From Calamus simplicifolius (taxonomy: Eukaryota; Streptophyta; Magnoliopsida; Arecales; Arecaceae), in assembly GCA_900491605.1 (NCBI GenBank), contig UESW01003828.1:444811-508810 (forward strand): DNA of 64,000 nucleotides, in the 5' to 3' direction. A model generated the notes under the pieces. The model was given only the letters and a program-made list of their open reading frames with translations, was not told the DNA's origin and ran no database searches. The translations under genes were made by a program, and so were the position numbers. This document shows positions 10,493 to 21,999 of this stretch, piece by piece (within the stretch, counting starts at the first letter, position 1; each line of letters begins with the position of its first letter).

Positions 10493-13223
10493 CTAAAGCC
10501 AATTGCCCTTGTATTTAATACCCATACAATCAAGATGGCGATCTAACTGCTGTAGTGGAAGGGCCTTAGTGAATGTGTTTGATATGTTGTTCTTCATTTT
10601 AACTCGTTCTATCACCACATCATGTCTATCAATGATGTCTTGAATGAGGTGAAAGTGTTTTAGGATGTGCTTGGATTTATGGTGAGACCTTGGTTCCTTC
10701 ACTTGTGCCACAGCTCCAGTGTTATCGCAATATAATGGCATCGACTATTGTATAGTAGGAACTACGTCCAATTTGGTGATGAACTTCTTCATCCAGACAA
10801 CTTCCTTAGCAGCTTCACTTGCAGCTATATACTCTATCTCGGTGATTGAATCAGCTACAGTTGTCTTCTTGGTACTTTTCTAACTCACTGCTCCTCCATT
10901 CAGAGTGTAGACATATCCTAATATAGACTTACTGTCATCTGGATCATATTAAAAACTAGAATATGTGTAGCCTTCTAGTTTTAAGTTTGATCCTTCATAT
11001 ATGAGAAAAACATCTTTAGTCCTTCTCAGGTATTTAAGAATGTTTTTCACTACTTTCTAATGATCCTCCCCTGGATCAGCCTAAAATCTGCTTACTATGC
11101 CCAAAGCATAAGCAACATCAAGTTTGGTACATAGCATTACATATAATTGATCCTACTGCCGAACCATAAGGAATCTTATTCATCTTATCTCTTTCTTCTG
11201 GAGTCTTAGGATACATCCTTTTAGATAGGTGTATGCCTTAACTCATGGGCAAATAACCTTTCTTACTTCCCTCCATATTGAATCTCTTTAATATTAAGTC
11301 TATGTACCTAGATTAGGATAACCCTAGCATCCTCTTAGATCTATCTCTACAGATTTTTATTCCTAGAATATAGGATGCTTATCCCAAATCCTTCATGGAA
11401 AACCATTTTGACAACCAAGTCTTGACCAATTGCATCATTGGAATATCATTTCCAATGATAAGTATGTCATCCATATATAAGACCAAGAAGACAATGGCAT
11501 TCCCACTTATCTTCTTATATACACACGGTTCATCCATATTCTTGATGAAATCAAATTATTTAATAGTTTCATCAAAACGAATGTTCCAACTCCTTGATGC
11601 TTGCTTTAATTCATAAATTGATTTTCTAAGTTTGCATACTTGGTTTGGTCTCTCACTTGAGACAAACCCCTCTGGCTGTGATATATAGACTTCTTCCTCA
11701 AGATTTTCATTAAAGAATGCAGTCTTAACATCCATCTGTTATATTTCATAATTATAGTATGTAGCAATAGCAAGCATAATCCTAATGGACTTGAGCATGA
11801 AAACTGGTGAAAAAGTTTCATCATAGTCAATACAATGTCTTTGCTTGAAACCTTTTGTCACTAACCTAGCCTTGTAGGTTTCTATTTGCCAATCTGCTCC
11901 AATCTTTCTTTGAAGATCCATTTGCATCCTATTGAGACAATTCCCTCAGATGAGTCAACCAAGGTCCAGACCTGGTTTTCATACATTGAGTCCATCTTAG
12001 ATTTCATGGCATTAAGCCATTTGTTGGAGTCCTTACTCTCGATTGCTTCCATATAGGTCAGTGGATCATCATTTTCAATGACGTTGGCTTCATTATTATT
12101 TTCAATCATAAAACCATATCTAAGAGGTGCTTCCCGCACTCTTTCTGACCGACAGATAGGAGGTGTATGTTGTGGTTGTACCTTATCAATTTATACTTCT
12201 AATTGAGGAACTTAAGTTTGTTTATTTGGAATTTTACTCAATTCAATTATTCTACCATTACCTTCTTCTTGAATAAATTTCTTTTCTAAGAAAACAACAT
12301 GCCTACTAGCAAATACCTTTTGTTCAGTAGGATGATAGAAAAGGTATCCAATACCTTTTTGAGAATAACCAATGAACCTATATTTTTAGTCCTAGCATTT
12401 AGCTTATGTACAAATTCCTTTTTAACATAAGCTGGGAAAACCTAAATTTTAAGATGTTTAAGACTTGGCTTCTTACCATTCCATAATTCATATGGAGTGC
12501 TAGAACTAATTTTGATGGTACCCTATTTATTACATATGCAGCAGTTTCTAGGGCATAACCCTAGAAGGATATTGAAAGATCCATGAAGTACATCATGGAC
12601 CATACCATGTCAAACAAGGAACAGTTCATCCTTTCTGCTACACCATTTAATTATGGTATATATGGAGGTGTCCATTCAGAGAGAATACCATTATCCTTAA
12701 GATGATTAAGAAACTCACTAGATGAGTATTCACCTCCTCGATCAGATCGAAGGATTTTAATATATTTTTCAGTTTGTTTCTCAACCATATTTTGATACTC
12801 TTTAAACTTTTCAAAGGCTTCAAATTTATGTTTCATAAGATACACTTATCCGAATCTTGATAGGTCATCTATAAATTTGATGAAATAAGAGTATTCTTCT
12901 ATAGCTTGAGTTGACATAGGACCACATGAATCTGAATGTATTAACCCTAATAACTCAGTTACTCTTTCTTCATGTCCAGTAAATGAAGATTTGGTCATTT
13001 TTTCCATAAGGCAAGATTCATAAGTTTCTAATGATTGAAAATCATAAGGTCCAAAGAAATCTTCTTTGTATAACTTGTTAATCCTTGACTCACTTATATG
13101 ATCTAATCGGCAATGCCAAAGAAATGTTTCATTAGTATCATCTCTCTTTCTCCTTTTGTTTTCAACAAGCAACACATTATCATTGAGTGATAGAGTTAAA
13201 AGACCATTCACAAATTTTTCCAT
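10493..13223 (-). pseudogene. Copia-1 pol: integrase, reverse transcriptase, RNase H (broken)
   Basis: From high to low coordinates: the GAG-pre-integrase and integrase start (13223-12846) has WHCRLDHIS and LIHSDSCGPM with the first catalytic Asp. Then comes SDRGGEYSS (12845-12651) with the second Asp. The RT start (12139-11739) has WTLVDSSEG and GCKWIFK, then ARLVTKGFKQ. The RT catalytic site near 11480 reads YMDD. RNase H (10741-10493) has YCDNTGAVA and ends TKALPLQQLDRH. Stops and frameshifts separate these blocks, so no full polyprotein can be made. Order (integrase before RT) is diagnostic of Copia. Confidence 0.9.
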
Positions 13224-13255
13224 TCCAAAAAGTCATTTGAATAAGATATAGAGCA

Positions 13256-14114
13256 TCAATTGCTCTCAATTTTTATTTTATAAACTTGTTTTAATAACAA
13301 TGGTATAGAAATAATATTTTTGACTACATTCAGAATAAAATAATAATCTTTTAATTTAAGTATTTTGCCCATAAACAATAATAACAAGTAGGTTTCAACT
13401 GCTTCTGCATGGATGGCCTCTCCACTCGCGTCATAAAGCTTGAAGTCACCTTTCTCCAACCTTCTAATTTTATGAAGCCCCTGCAAAGATTTGCATATGT
13501 GAGCCCCACATGTAGTATCTAATACCCATGAATCAAATGTTGAAAAACTCAATGATAAGTTTGTTTGCATCATTAACAAACCTTTTGATGCTTTATCGGT
13601 ATCCTGCTTCAAACTTGCCAAGTACTTCTTATAATTCTTCTTCCAATATCCCTTCTTACCGTAGAAGAAATAAGTTCCATCATCCGAAGACTTCTTCTTC
13701 TTGATGCTCCTTTTGGTGTTTAATTTTCTTTTTAAACCCTTCTTCATCACCTCTTTCTTCTTCCCATCGATTAGAAGAAGATGAGCCTTTTCTTCCTTAA
13801 AATGGTTCTCAGCAGTCTTAAGCATGTTAAGCAGCTCTTGTAATGGAAGATTCAATTTGTTCATGTGGTAGTTCATGACAAATTGTGAGAAGGAATCTGG
13901 GAGCGACTGCAGGATTAGATCTTGATTTAGCTACTCATCCATGATGAAGCCTAATTGACCTAATTGGGTGATTAAGTCAATCATCTTTAGGACATGAACC
14001 TAAACAGGTGAGCTATCACTCATATATGCATGGAACAACTGCTTAGATATCTCATATCTTGCATTCCTACTATGCTCTCCATACAACTCTTTTAAGTTAA
14101 GAGTATAGACTGAG
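13256..14114 (-). pseudogene. Copia-1 gag, C-terminal part (cut by the Gypsy insertion)
   Basis: The frame at 13876-13256 covers the Gag C-terminus and protease region. The zinc knuckle is decayed: the segment YFFYGKKGYWKKNYKKYLASLK keeps the pattern but Cys and His positions have become Tyr. Between 13877 and 14114 the frame LKELYGEHSRNARYEISKQL, a typical Copia Gag segment, runs into the left end of the Gypsy. The missing N-terminal part lies 17 kb away at 31396-31668. Confidence 0.82.
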
Positions 14115-15446
14115 TGATGCAGGACCGATTTGTATGCAAGTAAATTTTATATGATTAATGATTATAGTTGATTAGTTTTCTTAAGTAATAGCCTAAGATG
14201 AATTCAGAAAAACTCACAGTAACTTCACACGCAAAATAGTTCCATAGAAAAGTAAAGAAGAAAGACTATCAAGGCTAAGAAGCCCCGATAGGGCTTGCTC
14301 TTCTTCAGTAAAGTTACTAGTAGATTAGAGAGGGTGTACCTGGCATGAGGGAAAGATCAAATGATGAAGGCATTGCTCTGCCAAGCGAATGCGCCCTAGA
14401 TGACCAAGCCCCAAGCCCATAGATCTGCGGCCAAGTATCTGCTGACCTGGATGATGATCACCTTGAATCCTAGATTCATGGCTACTAAGAGATCTGCAAG
14501 ATCACCATACAAGGGATAATAAGAAAAGAGAATCAAAATAAAGATAAAGATATGAAGAAGAAGTGGAGAAGGAAGTGGGGGCAGCCGAGGATCCTTGGGC
14601 ATCCCCTGGATGGGGCAAGGCGATGGTTAGGGCTCTTGGGCGGCTGCTTGGAGGGGTGCAAGGGGCGGCTAGGGTTTGGGGCATCAACTGGTGGATGGCA
14701 AGAAGGCGGCTAGGGTTTAAGGTTGGGCGGCTTGGATGCAGGCATACACAGGAGCAAGAATACAATAACACCAAGAAAAATATGACTCAAAAAACTGATT
14801 GATTATATTGATTGATTGAAAGGTTTAATACTTTTATTTCATACAAGAGGATCTCTTTTATAGGATAAGAGACTTGAGGCCCAAGTAAATACAAATATGA
14901 AAATAAAAGAGGCACCCCTTTTTATGAAAGAAAATTCAAAATAATTTTAAAATTGGCATCCACTTTCTTTCTAAAATATGGATTAATTGGAGCCCTTTGA
15001 ATTTGAATACATGGAAGAAAATTTAAAATTCAGTAATTTGGGCTGACAATATTGGGCGCCCTTCACTTGCTTCTTTGGGCTGAATTCAGGGTTGAAATTT
15101 TCAAAAGAACTGGGCGGCAATATGGGCATCCTTCACAACTGCAATTCAAGGCTAAAAATTCAAATATGGGCGACATGCATTTGGGCATCCCTTCACTACT
15201 TCTATGTTTAAGCCTTGTCTTCTTCTTTCATACTGGTGTCCCCTCTTGTAAGCTAAATTAACTTACTACAGGACTCACATTAAAATAAATTGAACTGGAC
15301 AAGATTTAAATTAAAATAAACTGAACTGGATAGGACTCAAATTAAAATAAACTAAACCTAATTTTCTAACTCAAGACTTGAATCAAAACTAATTAGATAT
15401 CCATAGAGGGTTAAGAATCCTATGCCTGATCCTGGTGCCTACACCA
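14115..15446 (-). repeat. 3' LTR of the Gypsy element (full length)
   Basis: This 1332-bp LTR aligns with 30770-31390 at both ends: TGATG(C/T)AGGACCGATTT at the left and GGTGCC then ACACCA/GCACCA at the right. Its middle 0.7 kb is absent from the other LTR. Conceptual ORFs in it (14396-14802) are shadows. Confidence 0.9.
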
Positions 15447-15563
15447 ATTCTCTCAAAGTGGAAAGAAATCAACCCCATCGAGTATGGATCATTCTGGCTC
15501 TAGTATCTCTCTAGTTGGTCTGGGTCAAGGCACTGCAAGTCCTCTCAAGTAATCGATGAATCT

Positions 15564-18233
15564 TCAGATTTGGGACGACTCTGCCATCGAACCAGATAGC
15601 GTTGATAACCGCGGTTCAGGCAAAATTGGTAGTGGATACTCTTGGGTAGGTTCGCTCATGAAAGAAAGGTTAGGTCCAAAGTACTCACTAGGAATCGCTG
15701 TAGGTTCTCTATACTCTACTAGGTCTGCAATATTGAAGGTTGAGCTAATGCCCCAATTCGAGGGCAGATCTAGCACATAGGCATTAGGTCCTACCTTCTC
15801 TATAACTTTAAAGGGGTCAACTCCATGAGCATGAAGTTTCTTAATGGTCCCTGGCAGAAACCGTTCAGACCTAAGCCTAACCATGACAAAATCCCCTACA
15901 CCGAACTCTTTGGCTTTTCATCGGAAGTTAACCAGTCTTGTATAAGTTTCATTACTTAGATTTATTTTATGGCTAATGTCCTTATGTAAGTCTCTGATAT
16001 GCTATGCAAATACTTGTGCGGACTTTGAGACTCATGTGTGGAGGGATAAAGGAATTAAATCAAGTGGACGATTAGGCTTGTACCCATGGACTATCTCAAA
16101 TGGACTCTTGCCCGTAGACCCGTTCATTGAGCTATTGTAGGCAAACTTTGCACGAGGTAGCAATAGATCCTATGTCCCTAGGTATTTGCCTACAAGGCAC
16201 TTAAGAAGGTTTCCTAGACTACGGTTCACAACTTCAGTTTGTTCATCCGTTTGGGGGTAAAAGGCTATAGAAAAATTAAGTTTGGTCCAAAAGTAGCTAG
16301 TGAACCTAATATCCCTATCAGAAATAATGGTCTTGGGTAGGCCATGGAGCTTGACCACACTATCTAAGAAAAGTTGTGCTACCCTAGATGCATCAAAGGT
16401 TTGCAAATAAGCATGAAGTGTGCCATCTTAGAGAACCTATCGACCACTACAAAGATGGAGTCGTGCTTCTTCTAGGACCTAGGTAATTCTAGAATGAAGT
16501 CCATATGAGGTCTTACGAAGGACGATCAGGCACTAGCAAAGGAGTATATAAACCGATGTTCTGCATCTGCTATTTTGCAATGGCACAAGTTCGATATTGG
16601 ACTACTATCAGGGCAATAAGCCTTTTTAATCCTGGTCAGTAAAATTGGTCCTCTATCGCTAGGATAATCTTATCTCTTCCAAAATGACCAGATAATCCCC
16701 CAGCATGCATTTTCCAAACTAGGAACTCTCTAAGTGGCATCCTAGGGATATAAAGTCTATTACCCCTAAAAAGGTAATCATCCTGGATGGTATAATCTCC
16801 ACTGATATTGGGTGGTCCTAGCCAAAGGGTCTTATGAATTTCATCAAAGTTAGGGTAGGTCTCATACTCATCTTTTATTCGGTTGAACCCTATAACTTCG
16901 ATGCTAACAGTACTCAACAACAAAGACTTATGGCTTAGGGCATCTGCTACTTTATTTTCTACACTAGCATGGTGTTCTAGGATAAAAGTGTATGCCTGAA
17001 TGTATTCAACCCATTTGTCATGCCTATAATTGAGCTTCTTTTGGAAGTTCAAAATATGAGTGCCTCATGATCAAAAAATAAAACAAACTCCTGCGGCAGT
17101 AAATAATGTCTCAAATACTTAAGGGCCTGTACTACCGCATAGAATTCCTTATCATAGGTGGAATATCTAAGTTTAGCTTCATTTAGTTTTTCACTAAAGA
17201 AAGCTATGGGGTGATTTTCTTGGCTTAACACTCCACCTATGCCTATTCCCGATGCGTTGCACGCAACCTCAAACACCTTAGAAAAGTCTAGAAGTCTAAG
17301 CACGGGTGCATGAGTCATCCTATCCTTAAGCTCTAGGAAGGCCTTATTAGCTGACTTAGTCCACTCAAAATTACCCTTCCTAATACAATTAGTGATGGGT
17401 GCGACGATTGTGCTAAATACCCTAATGACTCTCCTGTAAAAGGTTGCTAGGCCATGGAAGCTGCGGACATCGTGGACATTCATGGGTACTGGCCACTCTA
17501 TGATCGACCTAACCTTTTCAGGATTCGCTAAGACACCTTCTGGGGTTACCACAAAACCTAGAAAGATAACCCTATGCATCATGAAATCATACTTCTTAGG
17601 TTTGCATAAAAGCTATTCTCTCTAAGGGTCTAACTGATTAATCTGAGATGGTTAAGACGGTCCTCTTTGGTCTTTCTATAAATTAATATATCATCAAAAT
17701 AGATCACTAAGAATTTTCCCATGTACTCTTTCAGGACCAGGGTCATGATTCTCATGAATGCACTAGGTGCATTTAAAAGCCGAAAAGGCATCATGACCCA
17801 TTCAAACAAACCATCTCTAGTCTTAAATGTAGTATTCCACTCATCCCCTAGTATAATTCTAACATGATGATAACCACTCTTAAGGTCTATCTTGGAAAAG
17901 ATGGTGGCACCCGCCATCATGTCTAACATGTCATCTAATCTAAGGATAGAAAATCTATATTTGATAGTGATTTTGTTGATAGCCCTACTGTCCATGCATA
18001 TTCTTCAAGTACCATCCATCTTATGGGTTAAGAGTGCAGGAACTGCACAAGGGCTTAAGCTCTCCCTAATGAATCCTTTTCTAAGTAATTCTTTCACTTA
18101 TTTTTGTGTTCTTGATGTTCAATGGGGTTCATCCTATAATGGGGAAGGTTTGGGAGGATGGATCCTAGGGTCAGGTCAATGGCATGTTGGATGTCTTTCA
18201 GGGATGGTAACTGATCAGGCAATTACTCTTTAG
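15564..18233 (-). pseudogene. Gypsy pol: RT, RNase H, integrase (broken)
   Basis: RT (18233-17630) includes DSRAINKITIKYRF, FSKIDLKSGYHH with its Asp, and the active site YFDD. RT connection and RNase H (17582-17049) contain VIFLGFVVTPEGV and ACNASGIGIGGVL, where the usual catalytic Asp of ACDASG is Asn. The frame 17052-16636 has VADALSHK and the integrase zinc-binding HAGGLSGHFGRDK. The integrase core (16406-16170) has ISDRDIRF and TEVVNRSLGNLL. The C-terminal domain (15884-15564) reads MVRLRSERFLPGT and STFNIADLVEYRE. Blocks are separated by stops and shifts. No chromodomain was recognised. Confidence 0.92.
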
Positions 18234-18452
18234 GGAAGACATCCTTAAATTCCTCTAGGGTCTCAATTATTTCAGTTGGTAGTTCCTTTTGGACTGATTC
18301 ATGGATCTCTTTAGTGATCAAAATCCAAATAGAGTTACCCTCAATGATGTCCTTTTCTAATTCCTTGGCTTTAATAAGATTAACTCTTGGCCTGCTATCC
18401 TTAAGGCTACCAGATCCTTTCTTGATTGGGTCCCTAGGTGAAACTGGATGTA

Positions 18453-18770
18453 TTACATACTTGTTTTCATTGTGTTTAAAAAAGCAGATGTTGGATTGAC
18501 CAATAAGATGGCATTGTGATCATAAAGCCAAGGTCGATCAAATATAATACTACTAACACCCATAGGAATTACATCGCACCCAATCTTTTCGTCATAATTT
18601 TGCAATTTGATTAGTATTTGGCATCTAGACTTGATTGGGATAGAGGTGGAATCTACCCACAAGACCTTATAGGGACTAGGATGAGGAACTATGGTCAATC
18701 CTAATGATTTAAATATATTGACAGAAATGGCATTGACACAACTCTCGCTATCAACTATTATCTTGAGCAC
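18453..18770 (-). pseudogene. Gypsy aspartic protease (active site altered)
   Basis: The frame has the pattern of a plant Gypsy protease: VDSESCVNAISVNIFKSLGL, then CQILIKLQNYDEKIGCDVIPMG and RPWLYDHNA. The catalytic triad is normally DSG or DTG. Here it reads DSE, so the Gly is gone and the enzyme would not work. It lies between the gag zinc knuckle and the RT, as expected. Confidence 0.85.
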
Positions 18771-19832
18771 CTTATCCCTATCTTAACAAAAGTCTGTAGG
18801 ATGTTAGTTCTATGCCCATCTTTCTGGTCCTTAGTTTGAGTCTGGGTCAAGATACATCTAATCACTCCTAGTAGATCTTTAGAATCAAATGTTTCTTCCT
18901 CTCCATCGTACTCATCTATCAAATGGGTATCAACCTCATAGACCTCTCCCTCAGGCTCAACTAGGGGCTCAGACTCAGTCTCAGGTAACTCATCTATATG
19001 AAGGGATCTAACTGGGCACTGGCTAATCATATGCCCTGGTTTGTTGCATCTAAAGTATTTGATCTGGGGGTTGAAATTTCTCTGGACCTCTATAGATTTG
19101 CCCTTATTCTCTCTCTAGAGTATAGGGGTACTATTCTGGGATCGACTCAACTCGGTTCGGCTTGTACTGGGTTGGCTAGTGTTGGGTCGACTCGGGTAAG
19201 TCTGGCAAGGGTCTAAGTACTGGATAGGTCTGGGATGACTATGATAGGCCTGGCTAGATCTTGGATATAGGCTAGGGCTCTTGGTAGCCTATGATCTATG
19301 ATAGGGTGGCCCTCTCTAAAAATGTTCATAATCTCTAGCAACTTAGTAAGCTTCTTCTAAATCGTGTACCCTTCTCAGATAGAGTTCTCTTTGAATATCT
19401 GCTCTTAGGCTATACCTAAACTTGGATAGGGTGACTTCCTTAGACTGAACGATATTACACCTCATGGTATACTTTTGGAATGTAGCAATGTATTCATTCA
19501 TAGTTTTTCTATCCTGAATTAATCCTTGCCACTGGTCCAATAGGCTCTGATTATACGATGTGGGGACATAAATAAATCAAAGTCTAGCCTTCATGGCACG
19601 CCAAGTGACTATGGGGTCCCTACCTTCTAGTGCTAGCCTTCGTTTATAGTGGCCCAGTATAACCTAGCCTATCATACTAACTTGAGCTTGGCAAATCTAA
19701 ACTTATGCTCCTCAGACATGTCATACTAGTCAAAGTACTGGTCCATCTCTTCCTCCTAATCTAGGTAGTCCTTAGGGTCCATAGAGCCATCGAAGTAGGT
19801 GCTTCAAGTCTGACACTTCTAAGGGCTCTTTC
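18758..19832 (-). pseudogene. Gypsy gag, capsid and zinc-knuckle part (C-terminal of the Copia-2 insertion)
   Basis: At 19540-19343 the translation WQGLIQDRKTMNEYIATFQK to LRADIQRELYLRRVHDLEEA matches the Retrotrans_gag capsid domain. Near 19056-19010 there is a CCHC-type knuckle, CNKPGHMISQCPVR, whose first Cys has become Tyr. An acidic linker (PETESEPLVEPEGE) follows toward the protease. The N-terminal part continues at 29493 after the Copia-2 insertion. Stops occur between these segments. Confidence 0.85.
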
Positions 19833-21853
19833 TAAAGGGATTGATAAACTCTGAGGCATGCATATTTTAAAATTTGATGACTATTATCAATGCGGAAACT
19901 AAAAGATTACATATTAATCTATCTAATATGCATCAAGATCATATCTTTGCCTTATATATAGGATCGCTTGATCTAAATATGCATATAAAATTCAAGATCA
20001 TATCTTGATCCTCAAGGTAAGAAGTTGTACTTCTTGCCTTGAATCATGCCTTAAGATCTAGGGATCATATCACTTACCTTAAGGGTAGTTGGTAAATCCT
20101 TTTATGCTCTGCAGCCATTCAATCGCTCGGCCTCTAGTATCATCCACGCGAAGCCCCGAATGATCGAATTTCTGGGAGTGCTAGCTCGCAGAAAATAATT
20201 TCTGATCTTGAATCCTCCCACTTGAATCTTCCTCCAAAATCCACCATGCTTCCGCTAATACCAGAATCACCAGGATTTTCTATTCTAACCTTTTAGAATT
20301 TCAATCCATCACATATCGTGTGTTGTTGTTCTGTGTAATCTGGTAAGGGATGTCCTCTATTTATAGTCTCATTTTAGCCAGCCCATTGAATTCTAACATT
20401 TAGAGTTCCATCGTTTGGTAAAAAGCAAATAGACGCCAAACCAAAGAGGTGCAGCGTTTGGTTAATTCCGACGTTCGGTAAAAACCAAAGAGACACGGCG
20501 CTTGGTTAATTCCTAGGTGAAAACCAAAGAGTCGCAATGTTTGGCTATTTTAAGAGGTACATGAATTCTAACACTTAGAATTCCAATGGAGAAGATTAAT
20601 GTCAAGCATTAAATTCTATATGAGAATTTAATCTCTTATGAGATTAGATTTCAGTCATCTCATCATGTGAGATCCTTATGCAAGAGGTTTGGGTTCAGGT
20701 GATGGTTTAATCTGATCTGAATTTATTGGACTGAACCCACATAGATTATGATCCTAGCTCAAATCAAATTTGGCTAGTCCTGAATCTATTTAAATCCAAA
20801 TCAAGTCTAATTTCAAATCAATATTTGAAATTGACTAGACTTAAACCAAATTGAATCTTATTCACTTGTACTTAACCCAATTGAGATAATTTAATCAATC
20901 AAATTGATTAATTAAATCATATACGATTCTCAAGCATTGATAAGCAAATAGATCATCCTAGGAAACTTCTATGCGTGTGACTCTCTAGGTTCGAACCTAA
21001 GCCAGTAGTATAGAAAACAACTTTCTATACTAATCGATGTGCCCATCTAGCAATGGAACCCGACGTTCGGATAGGTCGAAGAGTTGCCGAGCAAACTCCA
21101 AGAACCCTAAGAAATAGTTACCGTATAATTCATCCTCTTGACCACAAATGCTAGGGAGGCTTAAGAGCCTGTCAACTCTAAACATCAAATCCATAAAGTG
21201 ATTTCAATTTTAGTGATCATGTGACTTTCACAGGAAGTGCCTTGGCTAAGGTCTTGCTAAATTGAAACACAAGCATTTTTTCTTTTAACGGGATAGGTCA
21301 AATTCCATCTTAATCCACAGCTGACTACCACAAGTACTTGATTGCACCCAGTAACATTTCGTAGCTAGATTAGAAATCCAGGTGATCTGGAACCTAAGTA
21401 CAATGAGTTGCTTGCAAGTCACTAGTTGTGATCTTCAGGTCTGAAGGATACTTATACCTATATCTTCTCGGATTAACTCTTAACAATAGAGTATCCAGAA
21501 ATGAGTCACGTTCGGTGAAATGTACTCCTACACTTTCACCTGTATATCATACAGTGTCTCTACACTCCTTGGTTAAGAGGACAACCAACAAATATGATAT
21601 ACAACGTCCTATAATTGATAGTACTATGGCCCTATCATAGTCTGTCATTTGGTCGCGAACTCTTTTAAGGACCTTCAAATATAAATCCTCCTTTATCGTG
21701 AAGGAAATCCTGAGGGCTTCATTACCATTAGGAGTTTAAGAAGATGTTCTTATAATGAATAAACTGCCAAATAGCTTTTATTAATATATTAATTTATATA
21801 ATTTACATTAGCACAATCATCAAATGATTGGCTTTAGAATACAATTCCCAACA
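19833..21853 (-). repeat. 3' LTR of Copia-2
   Basis: The left end is TAAAGGGATTGATAAACTC and the right end CAATTCCCAACA. It matches 27462-29487 over its whole length, with scattered substitutions and small indels. Its left terminal TG has mutated to TA. Short stretches around 20400-20560 repeat the GGTAAAAACCAAAGAG motif three times. Confidence 0.93.
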
Positions 21854-21999
21854 AACTCCCACTTAGCCTAAAGCCACTCATTACAGTATCTAATACCCAT
21901 CTTCAATTTATAGTCATCAAACTCCTTGATGCTGAGTGCTTTAGTAAATGGGTCACCTAGGTTTTTCTTTCCATCAATCTTCTGAAGATTTATGTCACA

